A stretch of 64,000 nucleotides of DNA, from assembly GCA_905221615.1 (NCBI GenBank), contig CAJNDT010005917.1, forward strand, positions 77,292 through 141,291. Reading direction: 5' to 3'. The DNA comes from Symbiodinium sp. CCMP2592 (taxonomy: Eukaryota > Sar > Dinophyceae > Suessiales > Symbiodiniaceae). Positions 1 through 11,178 of the stretch are shown here, piece after piece. The stretch's first letter is position 1, and each line of letters starts with the position of its first letter. The notes under the pieces were generated by a model. It searched no databases. It saw only the letters and a list, made by a program, of their open reading frames with translations, and was not told the origin of the DNA. The position numbers were made by a program, and so were the translations under genes.

Positions 1-351
1 ATCACCCCACCCACCTCAGGGACACGATTTCGGTAACCAAGCCGATGTTCTTGAGTCATAACGCACGGAAGTTGAACGCTTTTGAGACATATTTGCCGAC
101 AGGACCATACCGCAACGCATCACTTTGACGCTGCGACTCTCTGGGCGCCGAGCCTTCGGTTGCATTCGTGCCCGGGAGTATCGTCAGCCTTGCGGTGACC
201 GTCCCGTTACTTCCACCCGATCGGCCCAAGCCAACATAGTCGTAGTTGCAGCAGCGGAAGTTGTAGAGGAATTGGCATCCCTCGAGTGCATCCACTTGCC
301 TGGGCAGGAACCTGACAGTGCAGCTCGAGCATGCACCCAGAAGAGGACTAC

Positions 352-383
352 TGCAGACTCCAATATCCCTTACTTAAGGAATA

Positions 384-424
<41 letters not shown>

Positions 425-478
425 CATATATATATATATAATCATAATAGGGATCCTACTGTAATCTAAGGTATATAC
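352..478. repeat. Family B MITE copy expanded by a TA microsatellite
   Basis: Begins with the family B end word ACTCCAATATCCCTTA at about 355 and keeps the inner block GGATCCTACT near 451. A (TA)n tract at about 385-440 fills the middle and the right end is eroded. Other family B copies are at 7923, 15353, 21208, 29887, 44692 and 49726. Confidence 0.6.
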
Positions 479-509
479 CGCCGCAAGAAGCCAAGTCTCC
501 CTATCTCAC

Positions 510-750
510 CAGTCTGAGCAAGTGCGCCGGGCAGAATCAGGTACAAGCGCCAAAAGCTCATCGCCCATGGAAACTTTTCTTCTGGTTTCGAAGCTTTGCT
601 TGGCTGTCCGCTTGTATAGATCTCCCATTCGGCCGTAGCTGTGCCAAACAGCTCGGTCTGTGCATGGCATGTATACAACTTGAACACTTGCAAGTTGAGC
701 CCAAGATCAGGCAGGCAATTGACAATGATGCTCTCCGCGTTCGAGTCGGT
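510..750 (-). CDS. Internal exon, unknown protein
   Basis: About 80 codons stay open on the minus strand from 750 down to a GTGAG donor at 505-509. The translation has normal protein texture (for example QVFKLYTCHAQTELFG, then EEKFPWAMSFWRLYLILPG) rather than repeat-like composition. No family is recognised. Orientation matches the other exons of the window. The acceptor lies within the first few codons and is not fixed. Confidence 0.45.
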
Positions 751-759
751 TTACTCCAA

Positions 760-2500
760 TCCCCCGCGATGGACCGCTTGCCATTTCACCCCGCCCTCAA
801 CAAGGCCGGCTACAATGTATCTTCAGGATTTGAAAGAAGTTTCGGCCACTACTGTTTGGGCCTTTGCAGGCTTTGGGAGGGTTCCTTTGACGGAGTTTTA
901 ATTGTAGAGAGCCACAACTATCGCCAGCTTTCCCCCTGAGGCCGCATTCGCACCTGCAAGAAACATGCGAAGTAAGATCTGCTTGTGCCCCGAGTGGGCG
1001 AGCTGTAGGGACATTGACCATAAGTGGGGTGGGTCCCTTATGAAACCCAAGAGCTTCAGCGCTGTTGCCCAGAAACCACCTCTTCGCTGCTTGATATGGT
1101 TGTCATTACTGTACAATCATCGCCGCTAGCATAAACCCCCAGCTCTGAAAGTCAAAACGGCTCGATTAAGATCGAGCGCAAGAGTGGGTGGGTGCCCGAA
1201 GAATACTTCCAGAGATGCGGACAAACACATATACTTGAGACTGCGGGCAGCACTTGCGCGGTAGCTCAAAATCCAAAAGGGAAAACTGTGGCCTTTCAAA
1301 CTCGGTGGTAAGGCCGTTGCTTGTGAACTGAGTCTATGCCGTCCGTCCCCGTGGCGATGGAAGTCACCAGCGGTGCGGCAGGTATCTGCGCAGCCAGCCG
1401 GAGGTTTTCAAGCGGTACGTTAAGATTCCGAGCTTGTAGAACACCGGCAAGATGCGGGGGCCTGGGTTTGACTTGCCGCAGACGCCATCACCTGGCATGT
1501 CAGAACAGTGAGAATTGCTAGGACCCAGCATGGCAGAAACATTCAAACAATATACAACATTGCACAGTATCACACTATAGTAATTCCCGTATAGAACAGA
1601 AACGATTAGAACACAACATAATATGATATAATATAACACAGTATGACATAGTAGAAATGATATAAGACAAATCAGTATAATAGAAATGATGTAAGACCAC
1701 ATAGTATCAAAAAACACAATAACATATGATATATAGAAATGTAGTATAATAATATATAGCATGATAAGGTATGATATGATGCAATACAATATGACAAATA
1801 CAACACAATATGACACAATATCATATAATATAGAAACATATAGACCAATATCATATTATATATGATGTTATATGATATTATATCAAATTATGCTATACTG
1901 CATTATATGCTATTACATCGCGTTCTTATCGTATAGTATAGTGTATTATCCATGAATCAGGCCGGCTGCTCCGGCTGGACGCTGCACTGCGTGCCGAATT
2001 CGGCTGTGCTGCAGGATCCTGAGGGGATCGTTGGCCGGGTAGGCGGTCGAAAGATTTTAAGTTTCATAGTATAATACGATCTAATACCATATACTGAAAT
2101 ATGATAGTATAATAGGGTATAGCACACAACATAGTATAATCTAATCCAACAGCTAGTCACTTCCAACATAAATTGCTGCAGTATTTGCGCAGCCAAAACT
2201 TTGGTTGAAACAAAGGCTTCCGCAGTGACAAACTGTGTTGCGCCGTCCTCCAGAGTCACCTATCATGTGCCTGACCTGGCCATGTTCAGCGATGCAACGT
2301 TCAACATCGAGTGTTTGCACTGTGCAACCTCCAACGACGAAACATGTATTCTCGCCGGCAAGCAAGTCGGCAGCGCCTTGAACAAAGATGCCCAGTTGCA
2401 AGCAGCTTCGCAAGAGAAGCTCTGTGCCCGAAGCTATGTGATCTGTTCTGTTTTACTCTGTTCGCTCTGCGCTACTGAGCTTCCTGAGACCATGCTTGGG
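760..2500. other. No gene recognised; AT-rich stretch 1560-1950
   Basis: Short overlapping ORFs on both strands, none convincing. From 1560 to 1950 and 2060 to 2150 the sequence is a low-complexity mixture of ATA, ACA and GATAT words (degenerate AT-rich satellite-like DNA). Confidence 0.5.
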
Positions 2501-2522
2501 CTCCCGAAGATGAATTCTTCAA

Positions 2523-2695
2523 CCAATAGTAATAGTAGTAATAGCAATAGCAATAGTAATAGTAATAGTAATAGTAATAGTAATAGTAATAGTAATAGTA
2601 ATAGTAATAGTAGTAGTAATCGTAATAGTAATAGTAATAGTAATCGTAATCGTAATAGTAATAGTAATAGTAATAGTAATAGTCATAGTAATAAG
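2523..2695. repeat. (AATAGT)n hexanucleotide microsatellite
   Basis: About 170 bp of AATAGT/AATCGT units. It creates an Asn-Ser run on the plus strand and Tyr runs on the minus strand, which I do not take as coding. Confidence 0.9.
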
Positions 2696-3166
2696 CTCTG
2701 GTCCTAGAGGTGCGGTGGAACACCTTCCACTCTGCAAGGCTGACCGCAAGTAGAGTGCTTCTAGAATGGCCTCGACTGACTTACCGTGCTAAGACCTTGC
2801 CTGGAGCCATTCAATCCAGCAAAACGGCTATATAAAAGCGAGAATGTAGGCATGCTGAACATTGACAGTGTCTCGGCTTTGTGGCTCCAAAGCAGAACCT
2901 TCTTAGATTTTCCTTGCGTGTTTTTGCTCCCGGTCTCACTAAGTCTCCACTCCATAGGCTTCCAGCTGCCTTCTCTCGCAGCTTTGCTTTGCCGAGGTTG
3001 CTCCGCTACGAAGGGGAATGTGGTGGCATGGCAGTCTAGTCAGCAAACACCAAGAAAACGACATGTAGTTTCGGAGCGCTTGCTCGTTGACGCAAAAATC
3101 GCTGCATTGCTTCTTTTTGCCGCTGACGACGGAGGGCTTGGAGCCTCAGGATCTTTTCTGCTGAAT

Positions 3167-3270
3167 GGGAGTTTCCGAAAATGGAGGACCCTAATCTAGT
3201 ACCCTAGATAGCAAGGTCCTTATTCTGAGGACCCCAAAATAAAAGGTACCGCTAATTTCCGGAACCTCCT
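3167..3270. mobile_element. Family A MITE
   Basis: Terminal inverted repeat GGGAGTTTCCGAAAA on the left and a diverged copy on the right (CCGGAACCTCC). Inner landmarks ACCCTAATCTAGTACCC and ACCCCAAAATAA are shared with the other copies. Likely 4-bp target duplication GAAT/AAAT, one mismatch. Confidence 0.75.
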
Positions 3271-3274
3271 AAAT

Positions 3275-4070
3275 CCATCCTCTATCGCTCACAATTCGAA
3301 CAGGGCAAACTCGGTCCAGTCCTTCACACGGAAGTGCATTGCGGAACACCTCAACTCGGCTCGGCAGTCCTCGTGGTTGATAGGGACAAGCTGGCAGAGC
3401 TTCCTGTCTGTTCTCACTGCTACGGTGAATTTGAGAAACACTGGTCAGAATTGTCTAAACCAGCCAAGACTACCCTGCCGTAGAAAGCCCTAAACGCGAA
3501 CATCAACAAACATCCCAAATACTGCCGACTGCAACAGGTGCACAACGCTGCTGGACACGCAGTTGGCTTCGGTCAGTTTCAGCGGTAAGTACTCGCTCCA
3601 AGCGCTGAAGACTGCAAACTAGCATTGGCCTCAAATTGAAGGGCGCCAGCGAGAAGTCGTACCTCTCTGAAGGTTTCACTCCAAGCCGTTGGTGTGAAAG
3701 CAGGAATAGGAATCAAGCACCATAGCGTGCATCAAGGCTTTATACAGCACTCTCCGACAGAGACTGATATTTCGAGATATTTCGAGCTTCATCCAATTTG
3801 CTGCCGAGGCACGGAACATAATGGGCATGGTGCCCCTTAGAGGCCCCAAGATTGTTTGGAGCTCCTCTGTGGATGTTCGTCACGAGGTACCTGCACAGCC
3901 GGATGGCATGCCAGAACAGTCTTCCAACGACGACTCAATCTTTCTTTGCCGTGCCTGGATGATCTTCGGAAGCATTTCAATGCCTGCACTGCGTCCTCCA
4001 CGAACATGTGGTTCAGAGTCTCCTGTCTGCTGCGACAAGGCAGCAACTCCGCTTCAAGTCAGCCCGGGTA
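3275..4070. other. No gene recognised
   Basis: Mixed-composition DNA with only short ORFs in all frames. Possible further exons of the gene at 4075-4394 could lie here but none stands out. Confidence 0.4.
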
Positions 4071-4074
4071 TCAC

Positions 4075-4394
4075 GGTGGGGCCTGTAGATACTGCAGCAT
4101 CCGAATGCTTTGATGGAGACTTGTGCACCACAGGCCCAACCTGGGACAGCCCTGCTTGGAGGTTCATGGGTAGTTATAAGTAGGGTAACTATACTTATAA
4201 GCCATATTAGGGGACTTATAACCCTACTTATAACTACCCCTGAACCTCCAAGCAAAACAGGCCCAACCTGGGACAGCCCTGAGCGATCAGATCCTTGGAG
4301 AAGACCACGTCTGCTGGCGGGAGCTCGACGTTGGAGCTGCAGTCCGCCGCTAGGAATCTCAGGGGCTTCACTCTGTAACCAAGCAATTTCCAAG
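4075..4394 (-). CDS. Two exons split by a MITE intron, unknown protein
   Basis: Exon a runs 4394 to 4268 after an acceptor in TTCCCCAG; exon b runs 4140 to 4075 and ends at a GTGA donor. The 127-nt intron 4267-4141 starts GT, ends AG and contains family C MITE 4155-4252. Joining the exons keeps one open frame of about 64 codons (segments KLLGYRVKPLRFLAADC, then PPADVVFSKDLIAQGC, then TSLHQSIRMLQYLQAP). The protein is not recognised. Both splice junctions sit at the same place inside a 25-bp direct repeat (4130-4154 and 4257-4281), so splicing anywhere in it would rebuild the same exon. Confidence 0.6.
4130..4154. repeat. 25-bp direct repeat, left copy
   Basis: Perfect match to 4257-4281, one copy on each side of the MITE 4155-4252 (plus four extra bases CAAA). 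On the minus strand each copy carries CCCAG|GTTGGG, giving the acceptor here and the donor in the other copy. Confidence 0.9.
4155..4252. mobile_element. Family C MITE inside an intron
   Basis: Inverted ends CTTGGAGGTTCATGGG and CCCCTGAACCTCCAAG, with the inner words TAGTTATAAGTAGGG and TTATAACTACC shared with copies at 48709, 52387 and 57315. It is flanked by 25-bp direct repeats instead of the TA/TA seen at the other copies. Confidence 0.85.
4257..4281. repeat. 25-bp direct repeat, right copy
   Basis: Second copy of the repeat at 4130-4154; supplies the 5' splice site (minus strand, GT at 4267-4266). Confidence 0.9.
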
Positions 4395-4559
4395 CTGGGG
4401 AAGGCAAAGTTAGCATACTATGGCATATTATTATAGTATGTGAAAGTATATTCTAGTAGATTATGGTATGTTCTAATATATTCTAGTACATTATAGTACC
4501 GGAGCTTCCAGGAAGTCGGGCAGGTGCTACTGTGTCGTAATAACCGGAGGCTTCCTTGT

Positions 4560-6000
4560 CATGGTTTAGGGTTTAGGGATAATGTATCGTTTCCCGAGTC
4601 ACCCCAAGCTCTGGCCTGTGGGATGGAAAACTCCGCTGGTTCTCCTGGGACTCGGACTCAGTAATATTTGTCGCAGGTTCGCTTTCAAGACTCTGTCAGA
4701 AGCCGGGCCTCAACCACGTGCTGCACTATGTCGACACCTGTGTACTGGACCTCAATTAGATCAGTAAATGCACGATGCAAGTTCGTGGTCGCCCTGGACC
4801 GCCCCGGTCAAGTAGCTTAGCATCGGAGGCTACAACGCCTGTGGAAGTAGCACCAACAAAGAACTAACTGCGCTACAACGCATGTGGAAGTAGCAGAAAC
4901 AAAGGTATAGTATAGCAGTGTGCTCGGGTGCCGCCAGCTGCTCTCGCAGCAGCAAAGAAGCGCACAGGCTTCCGGATTCCCTGCATCCACACAGCCGATT
5001 CACTGCAGTCAAGATGCAGACCTCCTCGACAGGACCGCTGTGACCATCCTGGCCACAACACAGGCTCACCAGCAAAGCACTTCGATTCTGCTTTGCCGGC
5101 CCAGTTTCTGTGATTGTAAAGTGTAAACCCTGGATAACAACAGAAGCAGCATGGGCAGGCCAGGCTGCGTCGCCGCAGGCCGCATCCAAAAGTGATCGAG
5201 CTGCCAACCTTACAAAATCTCTGCCTAAATCCCAAGCCCTGAGCCCTGAACCCTAAAGCTTGACTTCTCAAGAAACTTTGGAGGCCGTTAGCTAGCAGAA
5301 GTGTCGCAGGCCGCGCCGGGCCCTTTCAAGGAATGAAACGAGGAATTTGCTGCTGCCACAGCTACAAGTCCAGAGCCATGTCGATTGCAGTCACTGCGAT
5401 GCGCACCATCGGATGGAAGGGGTCGGACCTTGACCAGCACTTTGCTGCTCCACTGTAAAACCAAGAAACACATTCGACGCGACAGAAAGTTGAACAAGTC
5501 TTAAAGTGCAATCCGCATTTGTGCAGAGCCTTCCGGAAGGCTTCGAAAAAACTACCCAAGGAGGCATCACTTCATACTCTCCCCAGCTAGCTACGGGGTT
5601 CGATTGTGAAAGTAGACGAGCCATGGCTTCATGTCGGTCAAACAACTGCATCTACCATTGCCCCTTTCCGTAGTACACTACACGGCCATCGTTTGCAACT
5701 GCCACCAGTTCTCCTACTCTGATGCTTTTCTCCTCTTTTCAGCCTTGTGTAGGTACGGCAGAAGTGTTGAGGAAATCCATATCACACTTCATTATCATGG
5801 CACGAGATGTAGTAGAAATTGCTACTACCAGAGGCCAACTAAGCAAGCAGTCTGGGCTTAGCCTTTTGCAGTAGGCCGCAGTTGTGGAGCTGGCATCAAA
5901 ACTCCGCACGTTTTCATTTTCCGCTGGGCACGCAGTTGGTTTCGAATGTGCCGAATTGAATGATCTTTGCAGACACGGGCGGTAAAACAATGAAGCAACC
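4560..6000. other. No gene recognised
   Basis: Overlapping short ORFs on both strands without a clear winner; one TTTAGGG-like patch at about 4565-4580. Confidence 0.4.
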
Positions 6001-6033
6001 AGGCTTGCACTTCAAGTCCTGCGAAACTGCCCT

Positions 6034-6129
6034 GAACCCTAAACCCTAAACCCTAAACCCTAAACCCTAAGCCCTAAACCCCAAACCCTAAACCCGAAAC
6101 CCTAAATCCCTAAACCCTGAACCCTAAAC
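6034..6129. repeat. Interstitial telomere-type array (CCCTAAA)n
   Basis: About a dozen imperfect CCCTAAA units on the plus strand. A second array in the opposite orientation (TTTAGGG) lies at 6211-6251, so the two face each other about 80 bp apart. Confidence 0.9.
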
Positions 6130-6210
6130 CGATCAAAGCTGAGCACATTCCGTTTCAGCCTTTCTCAGGTCACGCTCGGCCTTGTACTCTCTCACCTGAA
6201 GGCTACAAAA

Positions 6211-6251
6211 CGGTTTAGGGTTTAGGGTTTAAGGTTTAGGGTTTAGGGTTT
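6211..6251. repeat. Interstitial telomere-type array (TTTAGGG)n
   Basis: Five to six TTTAGGG units, inverted relative to 6034-6129; another short one is at 6679-6699. Confidence 0.9.
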
Positions 6252-6393
6252 AAAAAAAGCTTGCGAAATCTGATACCAGAGGTGAGCGCCTCTGCGAAAC
6301 TATGCGAAACAAACAACAACTGAGTTGACAGCTTCTCTCCAAGTGCGGCAGTAGGACTGCCGCAAGGCCTCAAGAAGGGCATCTGCCTGGGGC

Positions 6394-6505
6394 CTACTAT
6401 AGGGTCCTTAATAATTAGAATAGGATTTTGGGGGCCATTATGCAAATATTGTAATAAGGACCCCCGAAATAGGATTGGTAATTGTATGTAATTGTTGAGG
6501 CCCCC
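6394..6505. repeat. Family H palindromic element
   Basis: Arms built from GGGTCCTTAATAATTAG and its complement with the centre GGGGGCCATTAT; the same words recur at 49474-49595. Ends too diverged for a firm target duplication. Confidence 0.5.
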
Positions 6506-7163
6506 TTTTGTATGCATCGCCAAGACATGGGCAAGTCGGGCTCGCGCCTGCAGAGTGCCTTCAGCATCCGCCTGATCCCAGCGCCTCTGCACCTGTGGCT
6601 GATCCATGTCACTCTCTGTTTAAGTCCGCTCCGCCTTCTTTCTGGCCTGTCAGATGCAACAACTTCAACAGGCAACGGTTTAGGGTTTAGGGTTTAGGGG
6701 TTTTTGGTGACGATGCATGTGTCAGAAGACGCACTCGCAAATTCGCTCCATCAATGCAGGGTTTGGGGCTTAGGGTACAGCGAACGCGTGAATCTCTGAG
6801 CGGTCCCGCTGCCGTATCCCCAAAGAGGCCGGCGACGGTCGCAGCATAGGAGCGACCCTGCAGGGGTTAGACGACTGGGTAGTTGTTTCAGATTTCGATT
6901 TGGGTCCCTTTCCTTCAATTAGCTTGCTTCTGATCGGAGTGACATGCTTTGTTCGAAACCCCAACTAACTTTCGGACCCCGAAACAGAGAACTACCCAGG
7001 CTGACGGCGAGATAAGTCCCAAGCCTTGATACTGGCAACCAGCGCGCTGCCCTTCTCGGAAACCAGGCTGTTCGGCACTGTCCGTGCTTGGTCCCACCTG
7101 AGCTCGGAGTGTCGAAAGAGCATGGATGAAGGGCCAAGTGGCACTTTGCGACTTCACGTGACC

Positions 7164-7243
7164 AGTTCCGAAAATTCGGGGATACCTTATTGTGGGGTCC
7201 TTAGAATAAGGCTCCTACTCTTTTAGGGTACCATATTAGGAGG
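7164..7243. mobile_element. Family A MITE, truncated
   Basis: Carries AGTTCCGAAAATT, the block ACCTTATTGTGGGGTCC and GGGTACCATATTAGG of family A, but lacks a clean right inverted repeat. Confidence 0.65.
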
Positions 7244-7922
7244 ACATCTTGTCTCTGGCCTGAACTTGGCACCACACCAGTCTATGAGCGATGCAAAGGA
7301 AAGTGGTCCGTCGGCCTGCCACGCATGTGGCGATTCTAGGACGTGGAGTGTATGTGCGGAAAGGCATGAGAGAAAGAATGCTGATGTTGTGACACCGAGC
7401 GTCTTTTCTGGCTCTGCTAACACTGCTGGCTGACAAGATTTAGGTGCCAGCGACTTTGCGTGGTGTCTCTACTCACTCGAAGGTCTCGCTGACCGGTGGT
7501 CGTCTCCTTCAGCGGCCAGAAACAATCAGTCCCACGAGTGAGATGCGTAATGCGCTGCCTGTGGCTGTGAGAATCCTGGCGCCGTTCTATGACTGTGACG
7601 CATTGCCATCACATGTTCGAGGGAAAGAAGCTGATCTCAGCAGCTTGCTCAGCCAGTGCTTCCGCGCAATACTACAGGTGCGATCGGGTGCGATACACAC
7701 GCCAACTGGTAGCAGGCACCTCATGACCGGGATCTGACTAGTCTGTAGCCTGTGCAATCGGGGGCTGTTTCACGCAAGACATCAAGAGACATCATGAGCA
7801 AACCCTGTTTCCTACAGGAGACCAGTACAACAAGCCGTCCTCGGAGGGAGAAATCGTAAAGTTTCAGGCCATCGACGTCTTGCACCTGGAGCGCATCGCT
7901 GCGCAGTCTGGCCATCACGCAA

Positions 7923-8065
7923 CCCAGAGACTCCAATTTCCCTTAATGAAGGAATATGTTTGTATACATATACCTTAATTAAGTCATAGTATCGATGCTA
8001 CTATAATTTCCCTCTCTCATAATTTAGGGTATATTCCTTAGTTAAGGGGGCATTGGAGTCTCTAA
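7923..8065. mobile_element. Family B MITE
   Basis: Left end CCCAGAGACTCCAAT; right end GCATTGGAGTCTCT. Inner words CCCTTAAT and TTAGTTAAGG are family B; the centre is expanded with AT-rich sequence. Confidence 0.75.
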
Positions 8066-8185
8066 AAACACGAAAGCCGCCCTTGTTTTGAACATTTCTC
8101 GGTTCAGGCACCAGGCGTCGCTCCCATCCGGGCACGTCAAAGAAGTGGCTCACCTGAACTGCCAAGGCTCCGGCAGTCCCAGCTC

Positions 8186-8248
8186 CCCTAAGCCCTAAAT
8201 CCCTAACCCCTAAACCCCCAACCCCTAAACCCCGAAACCCCTAAAAAC
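8186..8248. repeat. Interstitial telomere-type array
   Basis: CCCTAAA variants (CCCTAAACCCC, CCCTAAATCCC). A facing TTTAGGG-type patch follows at 8592-8670. Confidence 0.85.
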
Positions 8249-8503
8249 CTACGAGCTCCAGTCCAGCAGCAACCACCGTGAAGGCAAGCCTTTCAGCTCG
8301 CTTTCGCCAGAAAATCCCCAGCTCCAACAGGCCCCCCTTCCCCCCCATACTATATCCTTTTCATGGCTCTTATGATAGCCCTTATAGACCCTTTTAAAGG
8401 AACGCTATTCTGCTTCTTAAATCTTCTTAACCCCCCTTCCCCCCCGTCATCTCGGGCGCACCACAGCTGCATTTGGAGGCAGCTCCTGGCTCAATTCTGT
8501 GTT

Positions 8504-8595
8504 CCTTACCTTTGGTTAGTAGGGAATGGAAGAATGGTAGTGATAGTAGCTATAACTGTACCCCATTCCTCCATTCCCTACCAACCAAAGGTAAG
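8504..8595. repeat. Family G inverted-repeat element
   Basis: Arms CTTACCTTTGGTTAGTAGGG and CCCTACCAACCAAAGGTAAG enclose ATGGTAGTGATAGTAG. A half-length relative lies at 18990-19052. Confidence 0.75.
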
Positions 8596-8744
8596 GTTAG
8601 GGCTTAGGGCTTAGGGTTGCTGCTTAGGGCTTAGGGTTTAGGGTCGAGGGTTGGGGTTTAGGGTTTCTTCAAGATTATCCTGAAAACATGTCTGATGTCT
8701 TAGTCGTTCGTTACGCGCGGTGCTCGTATCCATCTATGTAGCTA

Positions 8745-8824
8745 CCTATCTGCCTATTATACCTATCTACCTACCTATCTTTAACGATCTATCTATCAAT
8801 GTTATGTTTGTGTGTATATACATA

Positions 8825-8863
<39 letters not shown>

Positions 8864-8865
8864 AC
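8745..8865. repeat. CTAT/CTAC and (TA)n microsatellites
   Basis: TACCTATCTACC-type tetranucleotides followed by TATATGTGTATATA and a pure TA run at about 8835-8862. A GGAAGGATGG tract follows at 8940-8990. Confidence 0.85.
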
Positions 8866-9315
8866 TTATCTTTCATACAGACACATGCGGGCACGCGCAT
8901 ATGAAGGCAGCAAGGTATGTTTGCATGCCTGCAAGCATGCATGGATGGAAGGACGGAACGACCGAAGGATGGAAGGAAGGAAGGATGGATGGAGACCGTA
9001 TACACAGCGGCAGTGGTAGCATACACGGCTATCTATATGTTTGCGCCTTAAACAACCTAACTGTATGTGTCAGTGACATGACATACTATAGGACGCCTGG
9101 TAGTTTGCCGCTCTCCCGCCAGTTAGGACTGTGCTCGTGACAGCGCCCCTAGCTTCTGAGCATGCGATTGAGAAACTCTTCACACATAAGACATACTATA
9201 CAGCATCATCTTTTCAGTCTCACAGCTCATGCCTCATCCAGCTTCTTGGCTGCATGCTCCATGAAGGAGTCGCCAGGTCTTCCGTACACCTCATGTTCTC
9301 GCCGCCTACCACTTC

Positions 9316-9432
9316 AAAGGGGTAACGGAGGGACCCTTAATGGGGACCCCTACCCTATAATGGGCTATATATTGAGTATATAAAGGGTATATACCTAGGG
9401 GTCCTTATTAAGGGTCCCTCCTTTTACCCTTG
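9316..9432. mobile_element. Family D MITE
   Basis: Inverted ends AAAGGGGTAACGGAGGGACC and GGGTCCCTCCTTTTACCCTT; centre contains TATATTGAGTATATA and GGGGTCC. Flanks ACCACTTC (left) and ATCACTGC (right) may be an eroded 8-bp duplication. Copies at 15115 and 56949 are the closest relatives; the last forms an intron. Confidence 0.8.
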
Positions 9433-10296
9433 GATCACTGCAACTTTAAACAGCCAGACAACTACACAGCAAAGGAGGTGGCTCTCACTCACTGACTAGC
9501 TACGGAGCTTCGGCGCTCATGACGACATGGAACCGGATATGCTGTGGCGGCGGCAGTCACGACATCAGCGTCTCGAAGATCCGCAGACCTTCGCAGCTCT
9601 CGCCAAGCCACCGTCGGGTTCAGGGTTTAGGGTTCAGGGGTTAGGGCAACGTGAGTTAAAGTAATTGTAAGTCCAGCATGTCTCACGAAAGCCCATGCTT
9701 TCACGAAGCCACACTGGACCACGGCGACTCTACGAGGCCTTCTCGACATGCTTAGAAAACACACACAATACAAAGGGATCCCAAGGACAACTTCAAGAGA
9801 CTATGTTCGCAACAGCCAGAGGCATACACGTGCACTGCGCGTAAACAAACCACCATGCACGGACGTGAGTAGTGGAGCAGCACCAGAACTCTGTCTTTGG
9901 GCGGTATCTTTTTGACGCATTCTCACCATCGAAAACCAACGCGACGATGACAAAACGGCTGAGTTCCTGAGGCCAAGGCCAGACATTTGCCCAGCGCAGC
10001 TGGCCCGAACCCGGGCCCGCGCGTAAGGCGCGAAAGCAGCGGAGCCGTGACCAAAGTACCAGGTACCTGGAGTTCACTACGAACTGTTGGCAGAGCCGCC
10101 TCCCCCGACTCCAGGATTTTCATGTCCCAGCACGGCTGGAGAGCACGGATTCAGCTCGTAGCCGGTTGCATGCATCCTGGGAACATACTTGCTCTTCAGA
10201 GAGAGCAACCGTACCCATCCCAAGATTGAAGCAATGTCCATTTTAGCGATGCTACGATTCTACGATGTGCGAACTGAAGCGAAAGATTCTTGCAAC

Positions 10297-10420
10297 CTGG
10301 TAGCCCGTGCTTTGCAGCAGCTGCAACAACACGTCCGTCGCCGCTGCCGAAATCCACCAGACGGAGTCCAGCTAAAGGTCCTCCCAACGATCCAGCGCAG
10401 AGTCCGTGCGCTCGCCAGAA
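10297..10420 (-). CDS. Exon with a class I SAM-methyltransferase motif
   Basis: The minus-strand frame from 10420 to a GT donor at 10296 contains LRLVDFGSGDGRVVAAAAK. This is the glycine-rich SAM-binding loop (motif I, hydrophobic-VDxGSGDGR) typical of class I methyltransferases, and its GSGDGRxVxAAAK form recalls the FAM173/ATPSCKMT lysine methyltransferases. Only this exon was found: no acidic-loop or substrate motif is visible nearby, so the subfamily is a guess. It could also be an isolated relic. Confidence 0.4.
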
Positions 10421-11127
10421 TCATCTGTCCCCCACAACATGCAACAGTGGAAGCTCGCGACTCTGAGCACGATTCTCCTGCTTTGCTCGAGGTACCACTT
10501 CCTTGAGGCTCAGGGCTCCATGCTTCAAGTCTCAACCCTGAACCTTTTCCCTGACTCCCGAAACATCTTTAAACTTTAAATCCTTGAAGAGGGAGAGGTA
10601 AACCTTTGAAGAGGGAGAGACTACCTCCACTAAGGTCAGGGCGACGCGCAGCCCAAGCAGGCAGCACTTGGCCGAAGAGCACCTCCGGAACGTGAGGATC
10701 CGGGCTCCGGCACTTCGTCACAGCTTTGAGGCTGGGAATGTCCGATTTGCCATCTTGCCTACATTCCTCAAGATAGGTGAAGGCTGATAGGGGAATCAGG
10801 GCTGATTCCAGCACAGGGATCCGCCAGTGAGCTGGTGCGAAAAGCTCTTTTCCTGCCCGCTACGACTTGAGCTGTGCCGCAGCCGCCCATGCCGTCCCAC
10901 AACAAGTCGAAGTCCTTCAAGGGGGGGTTCCATCAGCCCCCGTTATTAACGTCGGAGTTTCTGCTCGCGCTCGCAAGAGGCCGTCCTCTGATCGAAGACT
11001 GTGTAGGCGAAGCGCAAGTTTCTCTGCCACGTCTGCACGAATGCGATTCCTCAGCACGGTGCCGCCGGACACGAGCCCCTGGCAATCCTCTGGTAATATA
11101 GACATTTCGATAAATGATCACACAAGT

Positions 11128-11178
11128 ATATTGTTATACATATACATGTATATATATATATATATGTATATATATGTT
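11128..11178. repeat. TA/TATG microsatellite
   Basis: ATATACATG and TATATATG units of about 50 bp. Confidence 0.8.

Noticed and set aside
2201-2707. 168-codon plus-strand ORF with a long Asn-Ser run
   Set aside because: The run is a direct reading of the AATAGT microsatellite; the part before it has no better texture than its shadows.
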